From Pirellulaceae bacterium (GTDB lineage Bacteria; Planctomycetota; Planctomycetia; Pirellulales; Pirellulaceae): DNA of 64,000 nt. The notes under the pieces are model-generated. The model was not told the origin of the DNA and ran no database searches. It saw only the letters and a list, made by a program, of their open reading frames with translations. Positions within the stretch are counted from its first letter, which is position 1. Every line of letters starts with the position of its first letter. A program made the translations under genes and the position numbers. Below are positions 55,884-64,000 of this stretch, in pieces. The stretch lies in the NCBI GenBank assembly GCA_028280445.1, contig JANQLU010000008.1, positions 306,579-370,578 on the forward strand. Reading direction: 5' to 3'.

Positions 55884-56900
55884 CTACTTGATTGGCAGCA
55901 CATTTGACGTTGAATTGGCTGTTTTCTGCGGCAACCCAAATCGTGGTGCGTCACCTTCGAATTTCGAAAACTCCGCCCAGCTCGGCATTTGTTCTGAAAT
56001 CGCGATCGCCTCGGCTGATTTCAAATTGAAGACATTCATCAAATCAAAAACGCCAACGCGGCCAGTAAATTCGGATGTCGCACGTGTTTCGACGAGAATG
56101 TTATCTCGCTGCTGGTCGCCGTGTGTGGTCGTCGGCGTATTTTGAATGGTTGAAATCAACCCGAACTCTCCATCGAGAAAATCGAGATCGGCATTGTTCG
56201 CATCGAAATCGCCGACCACAATCACGTCGTCTTCGCCGCGTCCATCGTTTCGTACCACACGAAAGATTTCTCCGATACGTTGGATTTCACCGGGGTTTCG
56301 TTGTCGATCCAGACAGACATTGACGAGACTAAACGTAAACGATCGGTCGGGATCGGGTGTAACCGTGCGAAACCAGCCGATAAATGGAGGGTGTGTCATT
56401 AAATTGTCGGGATCCTGTAACAAGTACCGATGCGCTCCGTCCAGATGAATGGTTTCCGTATTCACCACGAATGCATAAATGAAACTGCGATCGGTTGGTG
56501 ATGTGGGACTGATGACAAAGTCAAATCGGTTACCTTCCGAATTGACCAGTTCCATCAATTGCCGCAACATCAATTCGTTTCCTGATTCCAAACCCTGGAG
56601 AGCAATCAAGTCAAACTCGCGGATCGTTTTGGCCAACAATTCCGCCGTCCGCCGGTTTGCCATTTTTTGTCGATCGAGTTTGTGAATGTTGAATGTCGCG
56701 ATGCGAACGCTTCCGTTGTTCGGCAGGATCCGCGACGAGGATGCCGATTTAAAACCATTTTTCGGAACGATTTCGGAAAGCTGCTGTTTGGCAAGATCCA
56801 CCGCATCGCTGACGTTTTCGATTTGGTCTCGGTGCAGCAACGCCCACAACCCGACCAAAACGACCACTGCCAACGTTAAACTCATCCAGAATTGGCGCAT
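55884..56900 (-). CDS. Endonuclease/exonuclease/phosphatase-family membrane-anchored protein
   Basis: A 338-aa protein starting MRQFWMSLTLAVVVLVGLWA (anchor). VRIATFNIHKLD, LIALQGLE (where family has Q-E) and VVGDFDANNADLDFL are EEP-fold motifs; the final His motif (SDH) is not clear, so activity is uncertain. GAGGG lies 7 bases before the ATG at 56900. Confidence 0.75.
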   Translation of the reverse strand: MRQFWMSLTLAVVVLVGLWALLHRDQIENVSDAVDLAKQQLSEIVPKNGFKSASSSRILPNNGSVRIATFNIHKLDRQKMANRRTAELLAKTIREFDLIALQGLESGNELMLRQLMELVNSEGNRFDFVISPTSPTDRSFIYAFVVNTETIHLDGAHRYLLQDPDNLMTHPPFIGWFRTVTPDPDRSFTFSLVNVCLDRQRNPGEIQRIGEIFRVVRNDGRGEDDVIVVGDFDANNADLDFLDGEFGLISTIQNTPTTTHGDQQRDNILVETRATSEFTGRVGVFDLMNVFNLKSAEAIAISEQMPSWAEFSKFEGDAPRFGLPQKTANSTSNVLPIK

Positions 56901-57079
56901 ATCGATACCCTCGTTGATTCCACCCCTTTGATATCGGGTCGATCGGACGAATAGTTTTGAACTGTCGGGAGGTGTTCGGTTCCTGACGAAAGAATGCCCC
57001 ACAGTCTTTAGCAGATACGATTGAGCCGTTTTATCGTCACATCCAGAATTCGCAAACGCGACGCGTTAGCTCCAACAAA

Positions 57080-58651
57080 TTAGTCGGATGCCGCTGGAAC
57101 GATCGGCGAAGATTTGCTGAACAATTTTTCCGAAACGTCGGACTCGGCCAGGCGCTCTTCGAGATTAGGTCTGAAAAAAGTGATCAGGACTAACGGGAGA
57201 TACCACGAAATAAATGTTCCACCGCCAAAGCCGTGACAGAACTGCAGCGCGAGCATGATTGCTGCTGTACAACTGATCAACGTGCCAAGATTTTTTCGAA
57301 TCGGCCAAAACGCGAATGAAAAACACAAACCAAAAAAACCAACCAAAAACGGCAAGCGGAACCAAGGGTCCCAACCCAGCGCCCAAATCCCTCGAACATC
57401 TGTTACCTTGGGGAGCCAGAAACCAAAAATCAAACGGAGCTGGCGAAAGAAATCATCGGTGTCTTGAGAGACAAATATCAAAGACGAAACGACCACCGAA
57501 AATGCGATCAGAAAGCCAAGTAAAAATCGGTACCGACCCCGATCCCAATAAAAACTGATCCACAGCGGCAGTAAAAACATCGGGTAATAAAAAACACCTG
57601 CCGCCAGCCCGATAAACCCGCCGGCGAAATACGGATTGCGATAGCAAACAACAGCCCAGATCAGCAACAATGCTGGCAGCAGATGGAAAACGCGCCCCGC
57701 CATATCGGCCGTATAAGGCAACATCAAATAAAGCGTCGCGACCGACATTCCCAGGTTTAAATTGTTGAAATGCCGATGCCCGATCAACACGATTGCCGTC
57801 ACGATAAACAACTGGCTCAGCAGTGCCATGGCCTTGGTGATAAACTCGAGTTGATAGCTCCCTTCGGGCGTTTCCGTTTCTGCCGGGCCCGTGATGGTGC
57901 CGTCAGGTTCGACAAAAGTTGGAATTGCCGGCAGGATGTGCATCAATGCGTAACCCGGGCCATGCTGATTATAGGTTTCTTCGTCTTCGTGAATCGCCTC
58001 ACCTTTGGCGATCTGCAGCGCCCGTTTGGCTCCTGATTTGTCCTGTTCGGGCGGGTTCCGAGCAACGTCCGTTAGCAGAATCACCAACAGGCTCACTCCC
58101 AGGAAAACCAAACCGGCAACGGTCAAGTTTGGTTCCAACAGCGGACGGCGGACAAAACTGGAATCCAGCAGCATGCGGATCATCAACAGCAATCCAAAAA
58201 CAAACAGCCAGATAAACCCATTGCGTTCAATCGCGACATAACGACGAAATTTTTCGAACTCCATAAACTTGCTCAGCGCCGGAGCAACAGTTGCAGCCCG
58301 TTTTTCGGCGAGGAGTTTGTCAGTTGAATCAAACGGTCGTGTCGTCTCTGGCGGACCGCCGTTTGTTGTCTCGTCTTGAATGGGTTTGCTGGTCTCGACG
58401 GCTTTTTCCTGCGGGTCCTGAATTTCGTCGATCGCACTTGCTGGATATTCGCGAATAAATTCCAAGCGAGCATTACGCCCTTGCGTGACAAGAATGACTC
58501 CGGGTGCAAGTAGAATCAGCAAAACCAGATCGGCATTGCGAACACTCCAAAACCGATTGAACTTGAAAAACAGTCCAATCACCAACAGCGAAGCCAGATA
58601 GTACCAGGTCGTCGAAGCGAGTTTTTCGAAACCTAGTAGGAAATCACCCAT
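57080..58651 (-). CDS. Polytopic membrane protein, possibly glycosyltransferase-like
   Basis: A 523-aa protein with about 11 membrane segments, and a hydrophilic loop at about 85-125. The run of segments with HLLPALLLIWAVVCYRNPYF and FYYPMFLLPLWISFYWDRGR recalls GT87/DUF2029-type mannosyltransferases, but no catalytic motif was confirmed. Confidence 0.6.
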   Translation of the reverse strand: MGDFLLGFEKLASTTWYYLASLLVIGLFFKFNRFWSVRNADLVLLILLAPGVILVTQGRNARLEFIREYPASAIDEIQDPQEKAVETSKPIQDETTNGGPPETTRPFDSTDKLLAEKRAATVAPALSKFMEFEKFRRYVAIERNGFIWLFVFGLLLMIRMLLDSSFVRRPLLEPNLTVAGLVFLGVSLLVILLTDVARNPPEQDKSGAKRALQIAKGEAIHEDEETYNQHGPGYALMHILPAIPTFVEPDGTITGPAETETPEGSYQLEFITKAMALLSQLFIVTAIVLIGHRHFNNLNLGMSVATLYLMLPYTADMAGRVFHLLPALLLIWAVVCYRNPYFAGGFIGLAAGVFYYPMFLLPLWISFYWDRGRYRFLLGFLIAFSVVVSSLIFVSQDTDDFFRQLRLIFGFWLPKVTDVRGIWALGWDPWFRLPFLVGFFGLCFSFAFWPIRKNLGTLISCTAAIMLALQFCHGFGGGTFISWYLPLVLITFFRPNLEERLAESDVSEKLFSKSSPIVPAASD

Positions 58652-58749
58652 GCCATTGTGGTGTAAAAAACATACGAATACCTGGAGCGGCCTGGATGGA
58701 TCATCGGAGAATCCAGCGCCAATCTTCTATCGTACTGTCAATTGCACGG

Positions 58750-60138
58750 TTATTCATCCAGTGATTTACTGATTGTCGGCGGAGAAGTTCCCTTAACGCC
58801 GAGTATTCGCCCCAATGCGATCGCGATAATTGCTGCTCCCCCGGAGAACAAAGCGCCCATTTTCGCAGCACCTTGATCAGAACCTGCTGGAAATGCCTGT
58901 CCTGCAACGAACAATGCAACCGTTAAACCCAACCCTGCGATGACACCCGCGACAACCAGATGTTTTAAAGACATTCCTGCTGGAAGTGGCATTCCGCACA
59001 AGGCGGCGACGTATGAAAACGCACTAATACCCACTGTTTTTCCAATCAACAGTGACAGCAGAATAATCCAGGTCATGTTACTCATACTGGAAAATGCGAC
59101 GCCAGCATTAGCGAATGCAAAGAAAAACAGACCGAAGTCGACAATCAATTTGAGATCGTGTTCAAACCGATCCAGCGGATTGTCTTCGACCGGTCCAGCT
59201 TCTTCTTGAAAGAACCCATCATCTTTTTCACCGGCTGGCAAAAATGGAACGATCGGAACGAGAGCCAAGGCTGGATGTAGATGAGCTAGATACAACCCGA
59301 ACCAGCTAAGTGTTCCGCCAAAGGCAATATACGGAACCCAACTTCTGACATTTCTCCATCGCAAAATACCTGCGACTACCATGGCTGGCAACAACAACAA
59401 AACCCACAACCATTCAGGTTCTTGTGACGGATAAAATATGGCGATGATGATCAATCCGATGCCATCATCGGCGACAGCCAGCAACAACAGAAAACTGATT
59501 GCCGAGTGTCCAGGTCCAAACACCATCCGCGCGATTAACCAAGCTAGTGCAATATCGGTGGCGGTTGGAATTCCCCAGCCATTTGCCCATTCGGATTTGT
59601 CACCTGGATATTTTGGGAACGTTCCATCACCCAACCACATATTTAACAATAGGAACACAGCGACCGGACCAATCACACCTCCAATCGTGCCCATCAACGG
59701 ATTGACGGCTTTCTTCGGCGGATTCAACGCTCCACCCGGCAAGCATGATTCAGTGATTTCTTTGGCTGCGATTCCAAAGAAAAACACCATGAATATCTCA
59801 TTGATCAAGAAATGCATAGTGAAATAATGCTGCCACCCGTGGCCATGAGAATCATCGTTGGCATGGGAATGCGAATGTTCGTCGTCGGATTCGCTGGCCG
59901 TTGAGACTTTTTTTGTTTTACCCGCTTTTGTTTTGTCGTCATGTTGATGATCGTCACCATGTTCGCTTTCGTGTCCGTCGTCCACAAAAAAAGCGTAGGT
60001 GTGATTGACGATCTTGTCATAGAGCTTGGGACTGGCATTTGCGAAAACCAGTGCCACGACAACACCCAGAACCAGTGGAAGTGAAAATTCCTGCAACAGG
60101 TTGATATATTTGTTTCCGCCGTTTGAATGTGAACTCAT
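58750..60138 (-). CDS. nhaA: Na+/H+ antiporter NhaA
   Basis: A 462-aa protein with NhaA signatures: GGALNPPKKAVNPLMGTIGG, NGWGIPTATDIALAWLIARM (first key Asp) and LAVADDGIGLIIIAIFY (Asp pair of the ion site). A His/Asp-rich cytoplasmic insert (about 55-105) is longer than in E. coli NhaA. It exchanges protons for sodium, fitting a marine lifestyle. Confidence 0.93.
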   Translation of the reverse strand: MSSHSNGGNKYINLLQEFSLPLVLGVVVALVFANASPKLYDKIVNHTYAFFVDDGHESEHGDDHQHDDKTKAGKTKKVSTASESDDEHSHSHANDDSHGHGWQHYFTMHFLINEIFMVFFFGIAAKEITESCLPGGALNPPKKAVNPLMGTIGGVIGPVAVFLLLNMWLGDGTFPKYPGDKSEWANGWGIPTATDIALAWLIARMVFGPGHSAISFLLLLAVADDGIGLIIIAIFYPSQEPEWLWVLLLLPAMVVAGILRWRNVRSWVPYIAFGGTLSWFGLYLAHLHPALALVPIVPFLPAGEKDDGFFQEEAGPVEDNPLDRFEHDLKLIVDFGLFFFAFANAGVAFSSMSNMTWIILLSLLIGKTVGISAFSYVAALCGMPLPAGMSLKHLVVAGVIAGLGLTVALFVAGQAFPAGSDQGAAKMGALFSGGAAIIAIALGRILGVKGTSPPTISKSLDE

Positions 60139-60315
60139 AGCGTCTTTGTGGGAGTAATCCGAGTAAGATTTGGGTCAACAGAAAGACAATGCAAACAGAT
60201 CTCGAGAGTTCAACCGGGGCGAGCTGAGGCGACCAATTTGCGAAAGGCATTATTTACCAAAAATCGGTTTTTTTCACAATCGCTATCACCGCAACCCCTG
60301 CTGGCGATGAACGAA

Positions 60316-61203
60316 TCACACCGCCGCATTGCGTCGCTTGACCAACGTGATTCGATTTCCCGTTTTATTGTGGGAAACCTCATCCATGAAACTACGGATC
60401 AAAAACAGGCCCCGCCCGCTGAGTTTGGTTAAATTTTCCTCTTCGCGGCAATCGGGCACGTCGCCGGGCTCGAATCCGGGACCTTGGTCGGTGATCGAGA
60501 TTTGGAACTCGTTGGGTGCAAAAGTCGCCTCAATTTTCACGACCCGCTCACAAAAAGGGGTTTCCGAGTTTCGTTGTTTTACCAGTTGGTAGAAAGCATC
60601 TTCTTCAGAATCCTTGAGTTTGGACTCCACCTCCAGATTGCCGTGATAAATGGCGTTGGTAATGGCTTCGTCCAATGCCATTCCGATTTGCATCTGGTCA
60701 GGATGTGTCCAGGGTGGCAAGCTGCTTTGCAATTGCTCAATCAACGGCCAAATCAATTCCACATCGTTTCTCAGTTCATACTGGACTTCGAACTCATCAA
60801 CAGGCGCTAGTGTGACAACCGTGTTTGACGTTACTTTGGAGGCAACACTGATGACTTTTTGAATGGTGCGTACGAGGTCGCGGCTGAGTGCTTTTTTGGG
60901 CGAGTAATTGACCGCTCCGGCTCGCAACGCTTCGATCGCGATGTCTTCGCTGCCTTGCGATGTAATCAACAATACGGGCAGTTTGGGATGGGTCTGTTTT
61001 AGATGAGCGACCAATTCCAGGCCGTTCATGCGGGGCATCTGCAGATCCGTGACGACAATATCCGGAACTGTTTCTTCAATCTCTTCGATGGCCTGTTGAC
61101 CGTCGTCGGCAAATCGAACATTCCAGGTATCGACACATCGCAGCAAACCGCTGATCAATTTTCGATCAATCGGATTATCATCAACGAGGAGGATGGTTGT
61201 CAT
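60316..61203 (-). CDS. Response regulator with HATPase (anti-sigma-like) domain
   Basis: A 295-aa protein starting MTTILLVDDNPIDRKL. The receiver domain has DIVVTDLQMPRMNG (phospho-Asp) and NYSPKK. The C-terminal part (from about 170) is an RsbW-type ATPase: MALDEAITNAIYHGNLE, ITDQGPGFEPGDVP and GRGLFLIRSFMDEV. Probably controls a partner-switching pathway in response to a histidine kinase elsewhere. Confidence 0.88.
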   Translation of the reverse strand: MTTILLVDDNPIDRKLISGLLRCVDTWNVRFADDGQQAIEEIEETVPDIVVTDLQMPRMNGLELVAHLKQTHPKLPVLLITSQGSEDIAIEALRAGAVNYSPKKALSRDLVRTIQKVISVASKVTSNTVVTLAPVDEFEVQYELRNDVELIWPLIEQLQSSLPPWTHPDQMQIGMALDEAITNAIYHGNLEVESKLKDSEEDAFYQLVKQRNSETPFCERVVKIEATFAPNEFQISITDQGPGFEPGDVPDCREEENLTKLSGRGLFLIRSFMDEVSHNKTGNRITLVKRRNAAV

Positions 61204-61302
61204 GCAAGTACCGGGTGACAATCACGACGTAAACGTTCACTTTATTGTCGAGTCGTAGATTTTCCGGTCAAGGTCAACATTGATGAGTTTCCCGCGATTG
61301 GC

Positions 61303-61803
61303 CTAATCGGTTGGAAAGTCGACGTCGTAGGTCGCTCGGGCACCGCTGGGCAGCCGAGCGTAGACCTGAACATTGCTGATCGGCCGATACTTGAGATCCA
61401 AGAACACCGCTCGGCGAGTCTGAAATCGGCCCAAGTCAAACACGCGTTCTTCGCCCGGTTTGAGTGGTTTGTCTTTTTCGTAAGCCATATACGATCGATT
61501 GACCCGGATAATCATATTGGTCCATTCCTCTTCTCCCATATTTTTCAGCACCAGAATGGCCTGCCGAACGGGAGCACGCTGTTTGACGTCTGTTTCGTAA
61601 TAGGCAGCGCTGGGAACGCCTTCGAATCGAACGGCCGCCGGTAATTCTTGCTCATGCACGGGCGGCAAAATTCGAAACAGCACAAAAATCGTAATCACGG
61701 GAGTACAGCACATGACCGCCATCAAAATGACGAGCCACCGGCGGGACAATACGGGTGCCGAAGCGACAATTGTCGTGGTTTTTTTATCAACGGTGTTAGA
61801 CAT
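61303..61803 (-). CDS. Single-span membrane protein, unknown
   Basis: A 166-aa protein with one membrane segment (WLVILMAVMCCTPVITIFVL) and a beta-rich exterior domain (QAILVLKNMGEEEWTNMIIR; ERVFDLGRFQTRRAVFLDLK). It is divergent from the RegB-like gene, which hints at a link to respiration, but no family is recognised. Confidence 0.65.
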   Translation of the reverse strand: MSNTVDKKTTTIVASAPVLSRRWLVILMAVMCCTPVITIFVLFRILPPVHEQELPAAVRFEGVPSAAYYETDVKQRAPVRQAILVLKNMGEEEWTNMIIRVNRSYMAYEKDKPLKPGEERVFDLGRFQTRRAVFLDLKYRPISNVQVYARLPSGARATYDVDFPTD

Positions 61804-61967
61804 TTAGGTTCCCATCAGGCCTGCCGTCCGGTACTCAGCGACGTGATGTCATATTCTCAAGATGTTGACATAATTGAATTAACGGACATCAACCATTTCA
61901 GCACAAGTCAGCAAATTCAACAACTGATTTGTGTAAATTTCAGTACACGCCAGATTAACCGAAATCC

Positions 61968-63323
61968 ATGCCGGGAACTAACGAACGCTACCTTCTGAAT
62001 GCCAGTTGGCTGATCAAGCTTCGATGGGTTGCCGTCGTGGGACAATTGCTGACGATCGCAGCGGTGCGGTTTGTGTTTGCCATCGATATTCAAATGGAAT
62101 GGGCATTACTGACGGTGATCGCGTTGACGGCGATCAGCAACGCCATTTTTCAAGTGATTTTCAACTGGTTTATCTGGCAAAGAAACGAGCTGGAATTTCG
62201 CTGGTACAGCTGGTACATCTTGCCAGGTTTGTTGATGTTGATGGATATTTTGTCGCTCACCACGCTGTTGTTTGCCAGTGGCGGCCCCACGAATCCTTTT
62301 TCGCTGTTCTTTTTTGTTAATCTCAGTCTCTCGGCGGTGGTTCTCAGTCGACGATGGGCCTGGTCGCTCAATGTGCTGGCGATATTCTGTTTTGCATTTC
62401 TGTTGTATTCGCACCATGAAATCAAGCAGCTTTACCTCGGCCAGTGGATGCTGCCGATTCGCGATACAGGCCAGCCCTCGATTCAACAGGTCGGGCTGTT
62501 TGTCGCTTTTGCTGCTTGCAGTAGTGTGATTGTCTATTTCATGACACGTTTGAATCATGAATTGCGGCAGCAGGAGCTGGGTCTGAGAACGGTGCAGCAA
62601 AGTCAGGCGCGAGCAGAAAAACTCGAAGCGCTCGGGACTTTGGCTGCCGGTGCTGCCCATGAACTAGCATCCCCACTCTCAACCATCGCCGTGGTGGTTG
62701 GCGATTTGGAAGCGATTCTAAAAACACCGAATCCCGAGGATCCCCGAGATGCAGAATTAGTCGAAGACGTACGCTTGATTCGCAGCGAACTGGATCGATG
62801 CCGAAAGATCTTGGATACGATGGCGACCGATTCGGGCCAAGCCATCGGTGAAAACATTCAAGAAGTTACGGTTAAACAACTATGGGATTCTGTTCTCGAT
62901 GCCATGAAGCCCTGTAAACACCTGTCGTTGACGGTCGAGGATGATATCAAACATGCCCAGCTTCGCATTCCTCTAATGGGATTGAGTCAAGCGATTCGCG
63001 GCATTGTTCAAAACGCGGTGGATGCAAACTTTAGAAATCTGCCAATTCGGGTCATTGCAGAAAAAATTCCAGGTGATGGTGAGTTAGACTACTTATGTTT
63101 GACGATCAAAGACAAAGGAGAGGGAATGTCTCAAGAAACTCTTGAACGCATTCGCGAACCTTTTTTTACGACAAAACCAACCGGTAAAGGGATGGGACTC
63201 GGTGTGTTTTTGGCCCAAAATGTAATTGAGCGGATCGGCGGCACTCTAGAATTCAATTCAAAAGCTGGAATCGGGACAACGGTCAAGATCCGATTCCCGT
63301 TCCAACAAGCGAGCCAGGTTTGA
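61968..63323 (+). CDS. RegB/PrrB-like redox sensor histidine kinase
   Basis: A 451-aa protein. Six membrane segments (about 15-195) with the quinone-site heptapeptide ASGGPTNPF between segments. H-box AAGAAHELASPLSTI; N, G and G2 boxes include IVQNAVDANF, DKGEGM and GKGMGLGVFLAQ. RegB kinases sense quinone redox state. The stop overlaps the regulator gene (ATGA). Confidence 0.9.
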   Translation: MPGTNERYLLNASWLIKLRWVAVVGQLLTIAAVRFVFAIDIQMEWALLTVIALTAISNAIFQVIFNWFIWQRNELEFRWYSWYILPGLLMLMDILSLTTLLFASGGPTNPFSLFFFVNLSLSAVVLSRRWAWSLNVLAIFCFAFLLYSHHEIKQLYLGQWMLPIRDTGQPSIQQVGLFVAFAACSSVIVYFMTRLNHELRQQELGLRTVQQSQARAEKLEALGTLAAGAAHELASPLSTIAVVVGDLEAILKTPNPEDPRDAELVEDVRLIRSELDRCRKILDTMATDSGQAIGENIQEVTVKQLWDSVLDAMKPCKHLSLTVEDDIKHAQLRIPLMGLSQAIRGIVQNAVDANFRNLPIRVIAEKIPGDGELDYLCLTIKDKGEGMSQETLERIREPFFTTKPTGKGMGLGVFLAQNVIERIGGTLEFNSKAGIGTTVKIRFPFQQASQV

Positions 63324-63838
63324 TGACATCTATTTTGATTATTGATGATGACGACATTTTGCGTAATCGACTGGAAAAGTCGTTTCAAAAGCGATCATTC
63401 GATGTGCATTCGGTCGAAGGTGTTGGCGCGGCGACTGATAAAATTAAAAAACTTCAACCTGATTACGCCGTGATCGATCTAAAAATGCCCGATGGCAGCG
63501 GGCTGGATATTCTCGATGTGTTTCGAGACCATTCTCCTGAAACAAAAACCGTGGTGCTGACGGGCTATGGCAGTATTGCCAATGCGGTCGAAGCCGTAAA
63601 ACTTGGTGCTGCTGAATACCTCACCAAACCTGCCGATGCTGACCAGATCTTGTTGGCACTGGGATTGGGAAACGATACGCCGAAATCGGAGATCCAAACC
63701 GCTTCACTGGCCGAAGCCCAATGGGAACACATTCAACGTGTGTTGTCTGACTGCAAAGGAAACATCACCGAAGCTGCCCGGCGGTTGGATATTCCCCGGC
63801 GTACATTGCAACGCAAATTGAAAAAAATGGCACCGTGA
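63320..63838 (+). CDS. RegA/PrrA-like response regulator
   Basis: A 172-aa protein. Receiver: LIIDDDDILRNRLEKSF, DYAVIDLKMPDGSG (phospho-Asp), VVLTGYGSI, YLTKPAD. C-terminal Fis-type HTH: GNITEAARRLDIPRRTLQRK, the RegA pattern. It overlaps the kinase gene and would regulate respiratory and redox genes. Confidence 0.92.
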   Translation: MMTSILIIDDDDILRNRLEKSFQKRSFDVHSVEGVGAATDKIKKLQPDYAVIDLKMPDGSGLDILDVFRDHSPETKTVVLTGYGSIANAVEAVKLGAAEYLTKPADADQILLALGLGNDTPKSEIQTASLAEAQWEHIQRVLSDCKGNITEAARRLDIPRRTLQRKLKKMAP

Positions 63839-63891
63839 GTGAAACGGTGCTAGGTCGTGTTGACTTAATTGGAAAGATAAGGGTTTGACTG

Positions 63892-64000
63892 AGCGGCAAG
63901 GCGCTAGTGTCACGAACGTTAAATACTGTCCCACCAGGAGGAGATTCTTCCTTTCTTACCTATTTTGTCGTGACAAAAAAGCTCTTCCCCTGTCTGGTGT
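63892..64000. repeat. Truncated copy of the 51-kb repeat and following unknown sequence
   Basis: GAGCGGCAAGGCGCTAG (63892-63908) matches 51131-51147, then similarity stops exactly and TGTCACGAACG begins. Further right, TCGTGACA occurs at about 63969-63976. The break may be the left end of an inserted mobile element that continues past the window edge. Confidence 0.4.

Overview
The window most likely comes from a member of the Planctomycetota, probably a marine one. The evidence is in the right-hand third. It has an exosortase of the U type (catalytic Cys/Arg/His) with a fused C-terminal domain, a large J-domain-like protein starting MSDFDPYLKWLG, a zinc-ribbon/VWA protein, a RegB/RegA-type redox two-component pair and long inverted repeats between genes. 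This is inferred from family knowledge; no search was run.

Layout. (1) Positions 1-567: the start of an HlyD-like efflux adaptor (minus strand, cut by the left edge) and an intact tRNA-Arg(TCT). (2) Positions 568-40678: an integrated mobile element of about 40 kb. The 3' end of the tRNA gene (524-567) is repeated at 40635-40678 with 43 of 44 bases identical. A tyrosine recombinase and a MerR-like HTH protein lie just inside the left end. The core carries a VirD4/TraD-like coupling ATPase, two replication-relaxation family proteins, a CHC2/TOPRIM primase, a winged-helix replication-type protein, a coiled-coil protein, DUF2958, a MazF/antitoxin pair and XRE regulators. I found no relaxase and no mating-pair genes, so it looks mobilizable or plasmid-derived rather than self-conjugative. 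(3) Positions 40679-64000: chromosome, with a DNA methyltransferase carrying a GIY-YIG-like tail, a P-loop kinase, a NusG paralogue, the J-domain protein, the exosortase, a YheT-like hydrolase, CysNC/CysD sulfate activation, a VWA protein, an exo/endonuclease/phosphatase-family protein, a polytopic membrane protein, NhaA, a REC-HATPase protein, and RegB/RegA.

Cargo. The element holds several blocks that look like defence genes and do not match a named system that I recognise. They are: an XRE-HTH fused to a membrane KAP NTPase (2814-5528); a ParB-like protein split by a frameshift, followed by a D12 adenine methylase, an antisense 26-aa membrane peptide and a PD-(D/E)XK protein (6288-11283); an XRE-HTH fused to a dynamin-like P-loop NTPase (11655-13787); HEPN and NYN RNase-type proteins (23772-25324); and a two-gene AAA plus AAA/wHTH/TPR operon with a clear promoter and Shine-Dalgarno sites (27386-32425). 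Direct repeats of 61 bp flank the first block.

Small features missed by length cut-offs include a 41-aa peptide with an alternating-cysteine head (39427-39552), a 26-aa membrane peptide (8579-8659), a 44-aa basic peptide (2438-2572), a pair of related short peptides sharing a YISR...PY motif (14035-14136 and 17503-17658), and an approximately 70-nt conserved leader found twice (19871 and 39170). A near-consensus promoter sits only about 7 bp before a hairpin with a U-tract at 24618-24701.
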